In this document: in pieces, positions 8,557 through 18,334 of the stretch
Position numbering within the stretch: position 1 is the first letter of the stretch
Layout: each line of letters starts with the position of its first letter
Source of the DNA: Nitrospira sp.
Lineage (GTDB): Bacteria; Nitrospirota; Nitrospiria; Nitrospirales; Nitrospiraceae
Reading direction: 5' to 3'
Length of the DNA: 64,000 bases
Assembly (NCBI GenBank): GCA_024760525.1
Contig: CP060499.1
Coordinates: forward strand, 2,935,501-2,999,500
Notes under the pieces: model-generated
Told to the model about the DNA's origin: nothing
The model's database searches: none
What the model saw: the letters and a program-made list of their open reading frames with translations, nothing else
Position numbers and translations under genes: made by a program

Positions 8557-10023
8557 ATGACAAGACTGCTGATCGCCGCGTTATTCATGGTCTCGCTGTC
8601 CGGTTGTCTGATGGGACCGGATTACAAGCGACCGGACACGCCTCAAGCCGAATCCTGGCGCATGACGGAAGCATCATCCGGTTCGATTGCGAACTTGCCC
8701 TGGTGGGAGTTGCTCAAGGACCAATCGCTGCAGCAATTGATCCGCACGGCATTACAGGAAAACCTGGATCTTCAGATGGCGGCCGCAAACATCGATGAGT
8801 ACCAAGCTCAACTGACCATCTCCCAATACGACTTGATTCCATCCCTTTCCGCCTCGGGCACTGCGTTCGGATACCGGAACACGAACAACAACGTCCTACC
8901 GATTCCGGGCGCCGGCGCCGTTCCCATCTCGTCGGCACGTGACGGCACCACGCTGTCCCAGTTTTCGGGTGTCGTCGGTCTCAAGTGGGAAGTGGATCTC
9001 TGGGGCCGCATCCGCCGTTCGGTCGAAGCAGCCAGGGCGCAACTGCTGTCGAAACAGGAGAATCAGCGAGTCGTGGTACTCAGCTTGGTCGGGAACCTGG
9101 CGGAGAGCTATTTCGATCTCCGCGCCCTGGATTTCCAAGTGGACATCACCAAACGGACACTCAAAGCCTGGGACGATTCTGTTCGGCTTTCACGGCTCCG
9201 TTATCAAAAAGGGGACATTCCCAAGCTTGACCTCGACCGATTCGTGGCGGAACGAGAAGGTACAGCGGCACAATTGGCCGATCTGGAACGGCAGGTCGTT
9301 CAGCGAGAGAATCAGATTAGCGTGCTGCTGGGTCACAAACCCTCCGCAATTTCCCGGGGACGGGTGCTTACTGAACAACCCATCCCTCCGGAAGTTCCGC
9401 CGGGTCTGCCCTCCGAACTGCTCCAGCGGCGACCGGATATCATCCAAGCCGAACAGGAGCTGGTTGCGACGACAGCCAACATCGGCGTGGCCCAAGCCAT
9501 GCGCTTTCCACAGTTGGCGCTCACCGGGCAGGCTGGAGGCGCGCAGGTCAACATATCCGACATGTCCTTCAACCCCTACGCCACATTTGTGGGAGCTGCT
9601 GCCTTAACCGCCCCCCTGTACAATGCAAGCGCACTCGGATATCACGTGAAAGTCGCAGAAGCTCGAGGGAACCAAGCCATTGCGCACTATCGAAAAGCGG
9701 TTCTTCAAGCGTTTCAGGAGGTGGAGGATGCGTTGATCTCGGTTCAGAAAACCCGAGAACAGCGCGACGCACAGGAGCTGCAAGTCCAGGCCTTGGAGTC
9801 GTCTTTACGGCTGGCTGAGCTCCGCTATCAAGGAGGGCGAGCCAGTTATCTCGATCTTCTGACGGTTCAGCGCTCGCTGTTTGATGCGGAATTAGCGCTG
9901 GCAAAGACGCGGCGCAATCAGCTCGTCTCGGTCGTCAAGCTCTACAAGGCTCTGGGAGGCGGCTGGTCTCCGAGCGGCGCGGGAGAAAGCAATTCCTCTT
10001 CAACGACACAGGAACCAGGATAG
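8557..10023 (+). CDS. Outer-membrane factor lipoprotein, NodT/OprM type (module 1)
   Basis: The start at 8557 is set by an AAGGAGG site and the lipoprotein signal MTRLLIAALFMVSLSGC; longer upstream frames overlap the pump gene. 488 residues with two OEP repeats. Family signatures are GPDYKRPD after the lipobox, LPWWELL, WEVDLWGRIRR, LPSELLQRRPDI and LYKALGGGW at the C-terminus. It is the TolC-like exit duct of the tripartite pump. Its spacing of 1 base from the RND gene shows it is in the same operon. It is paralogous to 18652-20088. Confidence 0.95.
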   Translation: MTRLLIAALFMVSLSGCLMGPDYKRPDTPQAESWRMTEASSGSIANLPWWELLKDQSLQQLIRTALQENLDLQMAAANIDEYQAQLTISQYDLIPSLSASGTAFGYRNTNNNVLPIPGAGAVPISSARDGTTLSQFSGVVGLKWEVDLWGRIRRSVEAARAQLLSKQENQRVVVLSLVGNLAESYFDLRALDFQVDITKRTLKAWDDSVRLSRLRYQKGDIPKLDLDRFVAEREGTAAQLADLERQVVQRENQISVLLGHKPSAISRGRVLTEQPIPPEVPPGLPSELLQRRPDIIQAEQELVATTANIGVAQAMRFPQLALTGQAGGAQVNISDMSFNPYATFVGAAALTAPLYNASALGYHVKVAEARGNQAIAHYRKAVLQAFQEVEDALISVQKTREQRDAQELQVQALESSLRLAELRYQGGRASYLDLLTVQRSLFDAELALAKTRRNQLVSVVKLYKALGGGWSPSGAGESNSSSTTQEPG

Positions 10024-10060
10024 GCGTCGTTCAAAGCTACGGTTTAGTTTGGAGGTCGTT

Positions 10061-11101
10061 ATGGCAAAGTACCGTATCGTCATCCTCATGGTAGTTCTGG
10101 CAGGCTGGCCTTCGTTTTCCATGGCCGAGAGCCCGAAGTCGCTTCGGGACGTGTTCAGACAAGTGGATCCATCGGTTGTCGTGGTCGAAACCAACAACCG
10201 TCATGTTGTGACGGGACCGAAGATGCAGTTAGCCACCCTACCGGGCCTGGGCTCAGGTGTGCTCATCTCGTCTGACGGAAAAATCCTGACTGCCGCGCAC
10301 GTCGTACAGACCGCTGATGAAATCAAGGTTCAGTTTCTCAATGGAGCCGAGTCACCCGCCACCGTACTCGCATCGGATCCAGCAGCGGATATCGCGCTGC
10401 TGCAACTCAAGGAGGTCCCAGCAGGCGTCACAGCGGTCAAACTCGGCAATTCAGAGGAGACGGAGGTCGGTGACGAAATCTTCGTCGTCGGCGCCCCACT
10501 CGGTATGAGTCATTCATTGACCGTCGGCCATATCAGCGCCAGACGGAAACCCCGTACGATGTTCGGGGACATGTCCAGAGCGGAATTCTTTCAGACCGAT
10601 GCGGCCATCAACCAGGGTAATTCAGGCGGGCCCATGTTCAACATGGCAGGGGAAGTGGTCGGCGTCGTCAGCCATATCATATCCAAATCGGGCGCTTCCG
10701 AGGGATTGGGATTCGTCGTCACGTCGAACCTGGCGCGCCGACTCCTTCTTGATCAGCATCGATTCTGGAGCGGCGCCGAGAGCTACATGCTCTCCGGCGA
10801 TCTGGCGAAGGTCTTCTATCTCCCGCAAAGCGCAGGAATGCTGGTCCAGCGAGTTGCCTCGAACTCCCCTGCCGCTCAGATAGGCCTGAAGGCCGGAACC
10901 ATGATGGCCGTGATCGAGGGGGAACAGATGCTCGTCGGTGGAGACATTATTCTCGAAGTCCAAGGGATCCCGGTTACCAGTGACGGTGCAGGATACCTGG
11001 TCATCAGAGACCGATTGAGCAGCCTCCGTTCGGGCGACACGATCACGGTCATCGTTTGGCGAAACGGTCGTAAAGAAACACTGACGGCAAAGCATCCCTG
11101 A
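10061..11101 (+). CDS. Periplasmic Deg/HtrA-type serine protease with one PDZ
   Basis: 346 residues from ATG 10061 (GGAGG site 5 bases before it). The signal peptide ends near SMAES. The trypsin-fold catalytic triad is visible as His in AAHVV, Asp in DPAADIALLQL and Ser in INQGNSGGP; one C-terminal PDZ domain (SPAAQIGLKAGTMM, then LEVQGIPV) follows. HtrA enzymes degrade or refold misfolded envelope proteins; this has one PDZ, like DegS, but no clear membrane anchor beyond the signal. It lies 37 bases downstream of the channel gene and probably ends operon 1, suggesting quality control of the efflux complex or a shared envelope-stress response. Confidence 0.9.
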   Translation: MAKYRIVILMVVLAGWPSFSMAESPKSLRDVFRQVDPSVVVVETNNRHVVTGPKMQLATLPGLGSGVLISSDGKILTAAHVVQTADEIKVQFLNGAESPATVLASDPAADIALLQLKEVPAGVTAVKLGNSEETEVGDEIFVVGAPLGMSHSLTVGHISARRKPRTMFGDMSRAEFFQTDAAINQGNSGGPMFNMAGEVVGVVSHIISKSGASEGLGFVVTSNLARRLLLDQHRFWSGAESYMLSGDLAKVFYLPQSAGMLVQRVASNSPAAQIGLKAGTMMAVIEGEQMLVGGDIILEVQGIPVTSDGAGYLVIRDRLSSLRSGDTITVIVWRNGRKETLTAKHP

Positions 11102-11206
11102 TCGAAGTAGGGAAAACAACCCGGGTCATGTGATCATCCCATGAAACGAGTCTGTAATCTGTACCCCCCTTGAGCCGTAACATCCGTTGCGCCATACTGA
11201 GAGACT

Positions 11207-13795
11207 ATGAATTCGGCGGCCGTTCGGTTGTATGAAACGATGGAAGATCGGTACCGCACCTTGTTGGAAGTGGCGGAAGCGATTTCCGCGCATCGCGATT
11301 TGCACGAGCTTTTTCGAGATCTCGCCCAGCGACTACCCCGCGTCGTACACGTCAATTTCGTCGGCCTGTCTTTATACGACCCTGTGCGTCATACGATGCG
11401 ATTGCACACCATTCAGGCTAACGTGCCGGCCGACCTTGTGGGCGGGCATGAAGGACCGGTCAGCGAGAGCCCTGCCGGATCGGTGTGGCTGACGCAGCAG
11501 TCGATCCTGGTGTCCGATCTTGCCGAGGAACATCGCTGGCCAGCCGTCACCGAGTGCATGAAAGAAGACGGAACGAATTCGTTTTGCTTCGTTCCTCTCA
11601 CCACCGCCGTGCGACGCTTGGGAGCCATGGGGTTCTCGAGTCTGCAGAAAGCGGCCTACGATGAAGGAGATCTGGAATTTCTCCAGCAAGTCGGTCAATT
11701 GGTCGCCGTCGCGGTGGACAATGTGCTGCATCACCAAGACCTCACGCTTGACCGGGAGCGCCTACGGCTCTTGCTCGAGGTGTCAGAATCGATCGCGTCA
11801 CACCGCGATCTGGCCAAACTGTTCCAGGATCTCGCTCGACGACTCCCCCACGTGGTTCCGTTCGACTTCATCAATGCGGTGTTGCATGAACCGGCACGCG
11901 ATGTCATGCGCTTGTGGCTCTTGGTCTCCTCGGAGCCCTGCACGATTCAAACCGGTCTGGAATTGCCGGTCGATGAATCTCCCGGGGGATTGGTGTGGAA
12001 GACGCAGCAACCGATGACCGTCGATGACGTCATGGAGGAGAGCCGCTTCCCCAAGTTGATGACTTTATTGCGGGAGAATGACGTGCGATCCTTCTGCGTG
12101 GTACCGCTCACCACGGCACAACGCCGTCTCGGCGCCATGGGATTCGGGAGCCTGCAGCGTAGGGCATATCAGGACCGGGAAATCCAGTTCATGCAACAGG
12201 TGGCCAAGCAGGTGGCCGTGGCCATCGACAATACGCTGAATTCCAAGACCGCCCTCGACTATCAGGCACAGCTCACTCGTGAACGCGACCGGCAGCAGCT
12301 CCTGCTGGACGTGAACAATGCCGTGGTCTCCCATCTGGATCTGGATGCGCTCTTCACCGCCGTCAGCACCTGCTTGCGGAAGATTATCCAGCATGACGGC
12401 TCCAGCCTCCTGCTCTACAACGGCGAGACCGGCCAGTGGCGCATTCATGTCTTGGACTTCGAACGAAATGAAAGTTTCGTTGAGGAAGGAGAAGCCGAGG
12501 AAGGTGCCGACTCCCCGTCATGTCGCGCAATCTCATCGGGTACGGTCGCATTGTTCAGGGAATCGGACTTGAAAGAAATGGCGAGTTCCTCACCCTGCGC
12601 GCAAGACCTCCTCAATCGTGGCGTCAAGTCCTTCTGTTCCTTTCCACTCCTTGCTCATAAACGCATGCTGGGCGCGCTGAACGTCGGCCGTCGACAGGAT
12701 GATGGTTTTGCGCCGGAAGACGTCGAGCTGCTCAGCCAAGTCGCGCAGCAAGTCTCGATCGCCGTCGAGAACGCCATAGCCTACCGGGAAATCGCCGCGT
12801 TGAAGGATAAACTGACGAAGGAAAAAGTGTATCTCGAGGAAGAAATCCAGACGAAGTACAACTTCGAGGAAATCATCGGTGATAGCCGATCGCTCAAACA
12901 GGTTCTCAAGGAAGTTCAAACGGTCGCCGCGACCGACTCCACCGTGCTGATCCTCGGGGAAACGGGAACCGGGAAAGAACTGATCGCGCGGGCTCTTCAC
13001 AATCACAGCGATCGTCGAGACCGAACATTCGTGAAGCTCAATTGTGCGGCCATTCCGACAGGTCTGCTCGAGAGCGAGTTGTTCGGACACGAGAAGGGGG
13101 CCTTCACCGGGGCCATCGCCACAAAAATGGGCCGATTCGAACTGGCCGACTGCGGGACGCTCTTTCTTGACGAGGTCGGCGAAATCCCATTGGAACTCCA
13201 GGTCAAGCTCCTGCGGGTTCTCCAGGAGCAAGAATTCGAACGGCTCGGCAGTACACGCACGATTCGCGTCAACGTGCGGGTCATTGCGGCCACCAACCGG
13301 GATCTCAGTCAGATGGTAGAAGAACACGAATTCCGGAGCGATCTGTATTACCGGCTCAAGGTCTTCCCGATGACCGTCCCACCGTTGCGCGAACGGCCGG
13401 AGGACATCGCGCTGTTGGTGCGACACTTCGCTCAGAAATTCGGGATGCGGATGAAGAAACGCATCCAAACGGTTCCTGCCCAGGCGATGCAAGCCATGCA
13501 GGCCTACGCTTGGCCGGGGAATGTGCGGGAGCTGGAAAACTTCATCGAGCGGGCGGTCATCCTGTCGAAGGGCCCTGACCTTGTCGTCGCACTGTCTGAG
13601 CTCAAGTCGGCATCCACGGCACCGGCTGAATCGGCTGTGACGCTTGAAGCGGCGGAGCGCGAGCACATTCTGAAAGTTCTGCGGGACTCGAAGTGGATCC
13701 TCAGCGGCTCTGCGGGTGCCGCAGTCAAGCTGGGGATGAAACGGACAACCCTCCATTCCAAGATGCGAAAGCTCGGGATCGTTCGTCCATCCTAG
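11207..13795 (+). CDS. Sigma-54 enhancer-binding regulator with three GAF domains
   Basis: 862 residues. Three GAF domains (about 15-175, 190-345, 370-520; the first two are clearly duplicated, both with FCxVPLTTAxRRLGAMGF), then a coiled linker, and an AAA+ domain with Walker A GETGTGKE at 584-591, GAFTGA at 631-636 and LFLDEVGEIP. A Fis-like HTH (LGMKRTTLHSKMRKLG) is C-terminal. It is strongly similar to the regulator at the left edge in AAA+ and HTH. It lies upstream of efflux operon 2 with candidate sites at 13831-13870 and a sigma-54 promoter at 13965. The start ATG has only a weak GAGAG site. The GAF ligand is unknown. Confidence 0.94.
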   Translation: MNSAAVRLYETMEDRYRTLLEVAEAISAHRDLHELFRDLAQRLPRVVHVNFVGLSLYDPVRHTMRLHTIQANVPADLVGGHEGPVSESPAGSVWLTQQSILVSDLAEEHRWPAVTECMKEDGTNSFCFVPLTTAVRRLGAMGFSSLQKAAYDEGDLEFLQQVGQLVAVAVDNVLHHQDLTLDRERLRLLLEVSESIASHRDLAKLFQDLARRLPHVVPFDFINAVLHEPARDVMRLWLLVSSEPCTIQTGLELPVDESPGGLVWKTQQPMTVDDVMEESRFPKLMTLLRENDVRSFCVVPLTTAQRRLGAMGFGSLQRRAYQDREIQFMQQVAKQVAVAIDNTLNSKTALDYQAQLTRERDRQQLLLDVNNAVVSHLDLDALFTAVSTCLRKIIQHDGSSLLLYNGETGQWRIHVLDFERNESFVEEGEAEEGADSPSCRAISSGTVALFRESDLKEMASSSPCAQDLLNRGVKSFCSFPLLAHKRMLGALNVGRRQDDGFAPEDVELLSQVAQQVSIAVENAIAYREIAALKDKLTKEKVYLEEEIQTKYNFEEIIGDSRSLKQVLKEVQTVAATDSTVLILGETGTGKELIARALHNHSDRRDRTFVKLNCAAIPTGLLESELFGHEKGAFTGAIATKMGRFELADCGTLFLDEVGEIPLELQVKLLRVLQEQEFERLGSTRTIRVNVRVIAATNRDLSQMVEEHEFRSDLYYRLKVFPMTVPPLRERPEDIALLVRHFAQKFGMRMKKRIQTVPAQAMQAMQAYAWPGNVRELENFIERAVILSKGPDLVVALSELKSASTAPAESAVTLEAAEREHILKVLRDSKWILSGSAGAAVKLGMKRTTLHSKMRKLGIVRPS

Positions 13796-13830
13796 CGGGA
13801 ACTTCCCGTCCGGCGTTCCAGACCATCCTC

Positions 13831-13870
13831 TGTCGATATTTCGTCATCTGACGAGTGAACGACTTCGTCA
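13831..13870. promoter_or_regulatory. Candidate activator binding sites (UAS), module 2
   Basis: TGTCGATATTTCGTCA at 13831-13846 is an imperfect inverted repeat that matches the module 1 site TACCGATATTTCGGCA at 13 of 16 bases. It overlaps a second perfect inverted repeat TCGTCA-TC-TGACGA (13841-13854), and a further half-site CTTCGTCA lies at 13863-13870. The distance to the sigma-54 promoter is about 95-135 bp, as expected for an enhancer. Assignment to the flanking EBP is inference. Confidence 0.58.
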
Positions 13871-13964
13871 CGTCAATGAACCCCTTTGGGTCTTCAATGC
13901 CTGCTCTGCGACAATTCATCATTACATCAAATAGTTAAGTGGCCTTATTGAATTCCAACCTGAC

Positions 13965-13980
13965 TGGAACGGTCATTGCT
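13965..13980 (+). promoter_or_regulatory. Sigma-54 (-24/-12) promoter of efflux operon 2
   Basis: TGGAACGGTCATTGCT differs from the consensus TGGCACG-N4-TTGCT at one fixed position, with exact GG/GC spacing. Predicted start is near 13991, about 64 bases before the ATG at 14055. The flanking EBP gene makes it functionally plausible. Confidence 0.8.
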
Positions 13981-14054
13981 GTCACCCTCGGAGCAAATGC
14001 GATTGCAAAGATTCGGCATGATGTTTGGTCTAGGGAATTTGGAGGGCAGCTCTC

Positions 14055-15182
14055 ATGAATCGCCGTAATTGGATCGGAACAATTCTACTCCTCGCATCGG
14101 TGTTGCTGACGGGCATCGGGCTGGTTGCATGGAAATATGAATCCATTCAAGATTCCAGCGCAGCCTCCGCAAACCAACCTGAGCCGATGGAGTCCGTCAC
14201 CGTCACCGTTGCACGCGAGATAGATCATCGCCAGACCACCACATCAATCGGCACGGTTTTGGCCTTACGGTCGGTCATGCTGAAGAACGAGCTAGCCGGG
14301 ACTGTCCGTGAAGTCCGTCTCACGCCGGGTCAGATCGTGGAAGCCGGTACCATGCTGGTCGCGCTCGACGTGTCCGTCGAAGAAGCCGAATTGAAGGCAC
14401 AGGAGGCCCAGGCCGCGCTTACCAAAACGGTACTCAATCGCCGGCAGAATCTCAGTCAGGAACTGGCGACCACTCAGGAGGAAGTCGACCGGGCTCGTGC
14501 CGACCTGGATATTGCCCAAGCTCAGATGGCCCGCACCAGAGCGATCATCGCCAAGAAGACCATCCGTGCGCCGTTCCGGGCGCGCGTCGGCATCGCCGAT
14601 GTTCACCCCGGCCAATACTTGGACGAAGGAACTTTGCTTACGACGCTGCAAGGCGTCGCCGAAGCGGTCCATGTGGATTTCACGGTGCCCCAGCAAGTCG
14701 CGGCCGGCTTACGAGACGGCGAGACGGTCGAAGTGTTCGCCGCCGGCGATGCATCCGTCATCAAGGCCAACATCGTTGCACTCGATGCGCGCGTCGATCC
14801 GACGACTCGGAATGCCATGGTCCGGGCACGGATTGACGGCACACGCCATGCTCCTGCTCCCGGCGCATCGGTTCGAGTTCGGGTTCCCGTTGGTCCCTCA
14901 CGCAAGGCTGTCGCCGTCCCGGTGAGCGCGTTGCGTAAAGGCCCCGGCGGTGATCAGGTATTCGTCATCACACCGGACCAGGATCACAAGAGTCGGGCTC
15001 ACGTGCGGCAAGTGGAGAGTGGGACGATGGTCGGCGATCAGGTCGTGATACATGCCGGACTCGACGCGGGCGAGACCATTGCCGCTTCAGGATCGTTCAA
15101 GTTGCGTGAAGGTGTGCTTGTCGCCACCCAGGATGACACCTCAGAAAAACAGGTCCGAGCACAAACCGTCAGCAAAGATTAA
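14055..15182 (+). CDS. RND efflux membrane-fusion protein (module 2)
   Basis: 375 residues, GGAGG-like site before ATG. Unlike the module 1 adaptor it is anchored by an N-terminal membrane helix (IGTILLLASVLLTGIGLVAW) and has no lipobox. The lipoyl half (LAGTVREVRLTPGQIVEAGTML), a short coiled coil rich in Ala/Gln, ARVGIADVHPGQYLDEG and the beta-barrel (VHVDFTVPQQVAAGL) follow in MexH/AcrA order. It is the first gene after the sigma-54 promoter; the pump gene follows after 35 bases. The two adaptors are diverged, so the modules are old duplicates or separately acquired. Confidence 0.92.
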   Translation: MNRRNWIGTILLLASVLLTGIGLVAWKYESIQDSSAASANQPEPMESVTVTVAREIDHRQTTTSIGTVLALRSVMLKNELAGTVREVRLTPGQIVEAGTMLVALDVSVEEAELKAQEAQAALTKTVLNRRQNLSQELATTQEEVDRARADLDIAQAQMARTRAIIAKKTIRAPFRARVGIADVHPGQYLDEGTLLTTLQGVAEAVHVDFTVPQQVAAGLRDGETVEVFAAGDASVIKANIVALDARVDPTTRNAMVRARIDGTRHAPAPGASVRVRVPVGPSRKAVAVPVSALRKGPGGDQVFVITPDQDHKSRAHVRQVESGTMVGDQVVIHAGLDAGETIAASGSFKLREGVLVATQDDTSEKQVRAQTVSKD

Positions 15183-15217
15183 GCCGATTACTCCGAAGCA
15201 CGAACAAGGACATACCC

Positions 15218-18200
15218 ATGCGTTCATTCACCGATATCTTCATCAAACACCCGGTGCTGGCGGTCGTCGTCAATCTTGTGATCGTACTGGCAGGCTGGAG
15301 GGCACTGATGACCCTGCCAGTGCAGCAATACCCGAAAATCGAAAGCTCCTCGGTCATCATCACCACCGTCTATTACGGCGCAAGCGCCGAGACGGTGCGC
15401 GGCTTTCTCAGCACGCCGATCGAACGAGTGGTCTCCGCGATCAGCGGCGTCGATTATGTGGAGTCGACGAGCCGAGCCGGTGTCAGCACCGTGACCGTCC
15501 ATTTGAAGTTGAACCACAGCAGCACGGCGGCCTTGGCCGAAGTCACTGCGCGACTCCAACAAGTCCGGTCTGAACTGCCGTCTCAGGCCGAACCCCCGGT
15601 GATCGAAATACAGCGGGCCGATCGGCCGTATGCATCGTTCTACCTCAGCTTCACCTCCACGGATCGCACAGTCCCGGCCCTCACTGATTGGCTCTTGCGT
15701 ACATTGCAGCCGCAATTCTCAACGCTGTCCGGTGTTCAGAAGGTGACTATTGAGGGAGGCCGTCAGATCGCCATGCGGATATGGATCGATCCAGATCGTC
15801 TCGCCTCATTCAATCTTTCACCCGGTGATGTGCAAGGTGCACTGCTTCGTAACAACTACCTGGCTGCGGTGGGACGGACGAAGGGCAACTTCGCTCAGAT
15901 CAACCTGCTCGCAAATACCGATCTTCGTTCGGCACAGGAATTCGAAGAACTCATCGTCGCCGATCGGGGTGGTGCCATCGTTCGCCTGAAGGACGTCGCG
16001 AAGGTCGAGCGTGAAGCTGAAGAAGCGGACATGGTGGCAAAGTACAACGAGGCACAAGGCGTGTATCTTGGGATCTGGCCGGTACCGGGCACGAACGAGA
16101 TTGACGTCGCGCATCGGCTCCGCGACGAGATGGATCGCGTCCGGCCGACTCTGCCAAAGGATATCGACATGAAACTCGTGTGGGACGGCACGATGTTCAT
16201 GCGAAACGCATTGGCTGAAATCACCAAGACGTTGTCGGAGACGATTCTCATTGTTGCGGTGGTGGTGTTTCTCTTCATGGGGTCGGTGCGCACGGCGCTC
16301 GTGCCGCTCGTTGCCATGCCCGTTTCGCTGGTTGGGGCGGCGATTTTCATGTTTGCGTTCGGCTTCAGTCTCAATCTGTTGACACTGCTCGCGATCGTCC
16401 TCTCGGTCGGGCTGGTGGTGGACGATGCGATCGTCGTCGTCGAGAACGTCGAGCGGCATGTCCGTCTGGGGCAATCACGGATTGAGGCGGCGTTGGCCGG
16501 CGCGCGCGAGCTCGTCGGTCCGATCATTGCGATGACGATCACGCTGGCCACGGTTTATACACCGATTGCCTTTCAGGGCGGCCTCACGGGATCCCTGTTC
16601 CTCGAATTTGCCATCACGCTGGCGGTCGCCGTGGTCTTGTCCGGTGTCGTGGCGATCACGCTCTCACCGGTCATGAGTTCGCGATTCGTGCACCCACAGG
16701 GCAAGGAAGGTCGGTTGACTGCCTTTGTCAATCGACGCTTCGACGAGGTACGCCGTCTCTATGCCCGGCTGCTCGACGGCGCATTGACAATGCGCTGGGG
16801 CATCGTGGCGGCGGCGCTCTTAATCATGGTCGCCGCCTGGCCGCTGTACCTTTTTTCACGGCAGGAGCTCGCCCCTGTGGAAGATCAGAGCCACATCAGC
16901 CTCTTCTTCGAAGCTTCGCCTGACTCCACATTGGCTGCCACAAATCGTGAACATCTGCAGATCGTACGAGCGATCACGGCATTTCCCGAAACCGAATTCA
17001 CATGGGGGCTTACCACCACATGGGGTGGATTCGGCGGGCTGGTCGCAAAGGACTGGCACGCTCGAACCCGCTCGACCGAGCAGATGTACGGCCAAGTCTA
17101 TGGCGCCGTGTCGCAGGTACCGGGATTGCGCGTGTTTCCGCGATTGGATCCGCCGCTGCCCACCCCCGGCCAATACGATGTCGAGCTGGTATTGGAAAGC
17201 GACCTGCCGGCCGAGCAGCTGCTCAACACGGTCGGCGCCGTGCTCGGCGCCGGCTGGCAAAGCGGCAAGTTCATGTACGTGGACACCGACCTCAAGATCG
17301 ATCTTCCTGAGGCCCGCGTCGTCCTCGATCGTGAACGTCTGGCCGACTTAGGATTTGATTTGGCAGGCGTCGGTCGTGAACTTGGCACGATGCTCGGTGG
17401 GGCTTATGTCAACCGGTTCAACTATTTTGACCGCAGTTATAAAGTCATCCCACAACTCGGGGATAGTGACCGTGCGACGGTCGGTCCCCTGCTCGACTTG
17501 AAGATCAAGACACCGGGTGGTCAGCTGGTGCCGGTATCAACGTTCACCCACATTGAGACGAGCACCGCCCCGCGCACCTTGAACCGGTTCCAGCAGCGAA
17601 ACGCCGTCCGGATCTTCGGCGGCGTGAAACCGGGTGTCACGAAGGAAGAAGGATTGCGTGTGCTGGAAACCGCGGCGGCAACAGGTGGGTCTCGCATCAC
17701 CCTCGACTACGCCGGCGAATCGCGGCAACTTCGCCAGGAAGGGGCCGCTCTCACTGTCACGCTGGGCTTTGCGGTGGTCCTGATCTATCTGGTGTTGGCC
17801 GCCCAATTCAAGAGTTTCCGCGATCCGTTGATCGTTCTGTTGGGGTCCGTGCCGCTGGCCATCTCCGGTGCTCTGGTGTTCAGCTTCCTGGACCTGACGA
17901 CGATCAATATCTATTCACAAGTAGGATTGATCACATTGGTCGGGCTGATTGCGAAGAACGGCATTCTTATCGTGGAGTTTGCGAATCAGTTACAGACCCG
18001 CGGGCTCACGAAGGCACTGGCGATACGCGAAGCCACGTTGACCCGGTTGCGGCCGGTGCTCATGACTTCTGCCGCCACGGTCTTCGGCCATCTCCCTCTG
18101 GTCCTGGCCTCGGGCCCTGGTGCCGCCGCCCGCAACAGTATCGGCATGGTTTTGGTCACGGGGATGACGGTCGGCACACTCTTCACGCTGTTCGTCGTCC

Positions 18201-18310
18201 CTGTGTTCTACTCGTTGATCGCGGCGCAACACCAGCCGGATCTGGAGCCTGAAGCGATTGCGCTCGATGCCGAGGATGAGGCGCTGCTTGCAGCGGGAGC
18301 TCACAACTGA
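15218..18310 (+). CDS. RND efflux transporter, HAE1/MexF-like (module 2)
   Basis: 1030 residues, AAGGAC ribosome site. First TM in FIKHPVLAVVVNLVIVLAG, paired TM4 aspartates in GLVVDDAIVVVENVERH, and the second-half GLIAKNGILIVEFANQ motif; two large periplasmic domains. The length and motifs place it in the multidrug (HAE1) group, not the heavy-metal group. It is clearly diverged from the module 1 pump, so the substrates probably differ. It is followed after 24 bases by the STAS-like gene and then the outer-membrane factor. Confidence 0.95.
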   Translation: MRSFTDIFIKHPVLAVVVNLVIVLAGWRALMTLPVQQYPKIESSSVIITTVYYGASAETVRGFLSTPIERVVSAISGVDYVESTSRAGVSTVTVHLKLNHSSTAALAEVTARLQQVRSELPSQAEPPVIEIQRADRPYASFYLSFTSTDRTVPALTDWLLRTLQPQFSTLSGVQKVTIEGGRQIAMRIWIDPDRLASFNLSPGDVQGALLRNNYLAAVGRTKGNFAQINLLANTDLRSAQEFEELIVADRGGAIVRLKDVAKVEREAEEADMVAKYNEAQGVYLGIWPVPGTNEIDVAHRLRDEMDRVRPTLPKDIDMKLVWDGTMFMRNALAEITKTLSETILIVAVVVFLFMGSVRTALVPLVAMPVSLVGAAIFMFAFGFSLNLLTLLAIVLSVGLVVDDAIVVVENVERHVRLGQSRIEAALAGARELVGPIIAMTITLATVYTPIAFQGGLTGSLFLEFAITLAVAVVLSGVVAITLSPVMSSRFVHPQGKEGRLTAFVNRRFDEVRRLYARLLDGALTMRWGIVAAALLIMVAAWPLYLFSRQELAPVEDQSHISLFFEASPDSTLAATNREHLQIVRAITAFPETEFTWGLTTTWGGFGGLVAKDWHARTRSTEQMYGQVYGAVSQVPGLRVFPRLDPPLPTPGQYDVELVLESDLPAEQLLNTVGAVLGAGWQSGKFMYVDTDLKIDLPEARVVLDRERLADLGFDLAGVGRELGTMLGGAYVNRFNYFDRSYKVIPQLGDSDRATVGPLLDLKIKTPGGQLVPVSTFTHIETSTAPRTLNRFQQRNAVRIFGGVKPGVTKEEGLRVLETAAATGGSRITLDYAGESRQLRQEGAALTVTLGFAVVLIYLVLAAQFKSFRDPLIVLLGSVPLAISGALVFSFLDLTTINIYSQVGLITLVGLIAKNGILIVEFANQLQTRGLTKALAIREATLTRLRPVLMTSAATVFGHLPLVLASGPGAAARNSIGMVLVTGMTVGTLFTLFVVPVFYSLIAAQHQPDLEPEAIALDAEDEALLAAGAHN

Positions 18311-18334
18311 AGGAGAGTTCGACGGATACTGACC

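Noticed and set aside
10049..10060. Protease start at TTG 10049
   Set aside because: GGAGG lies inside that extension and serves ATG 10061, which begins the signal peptide.
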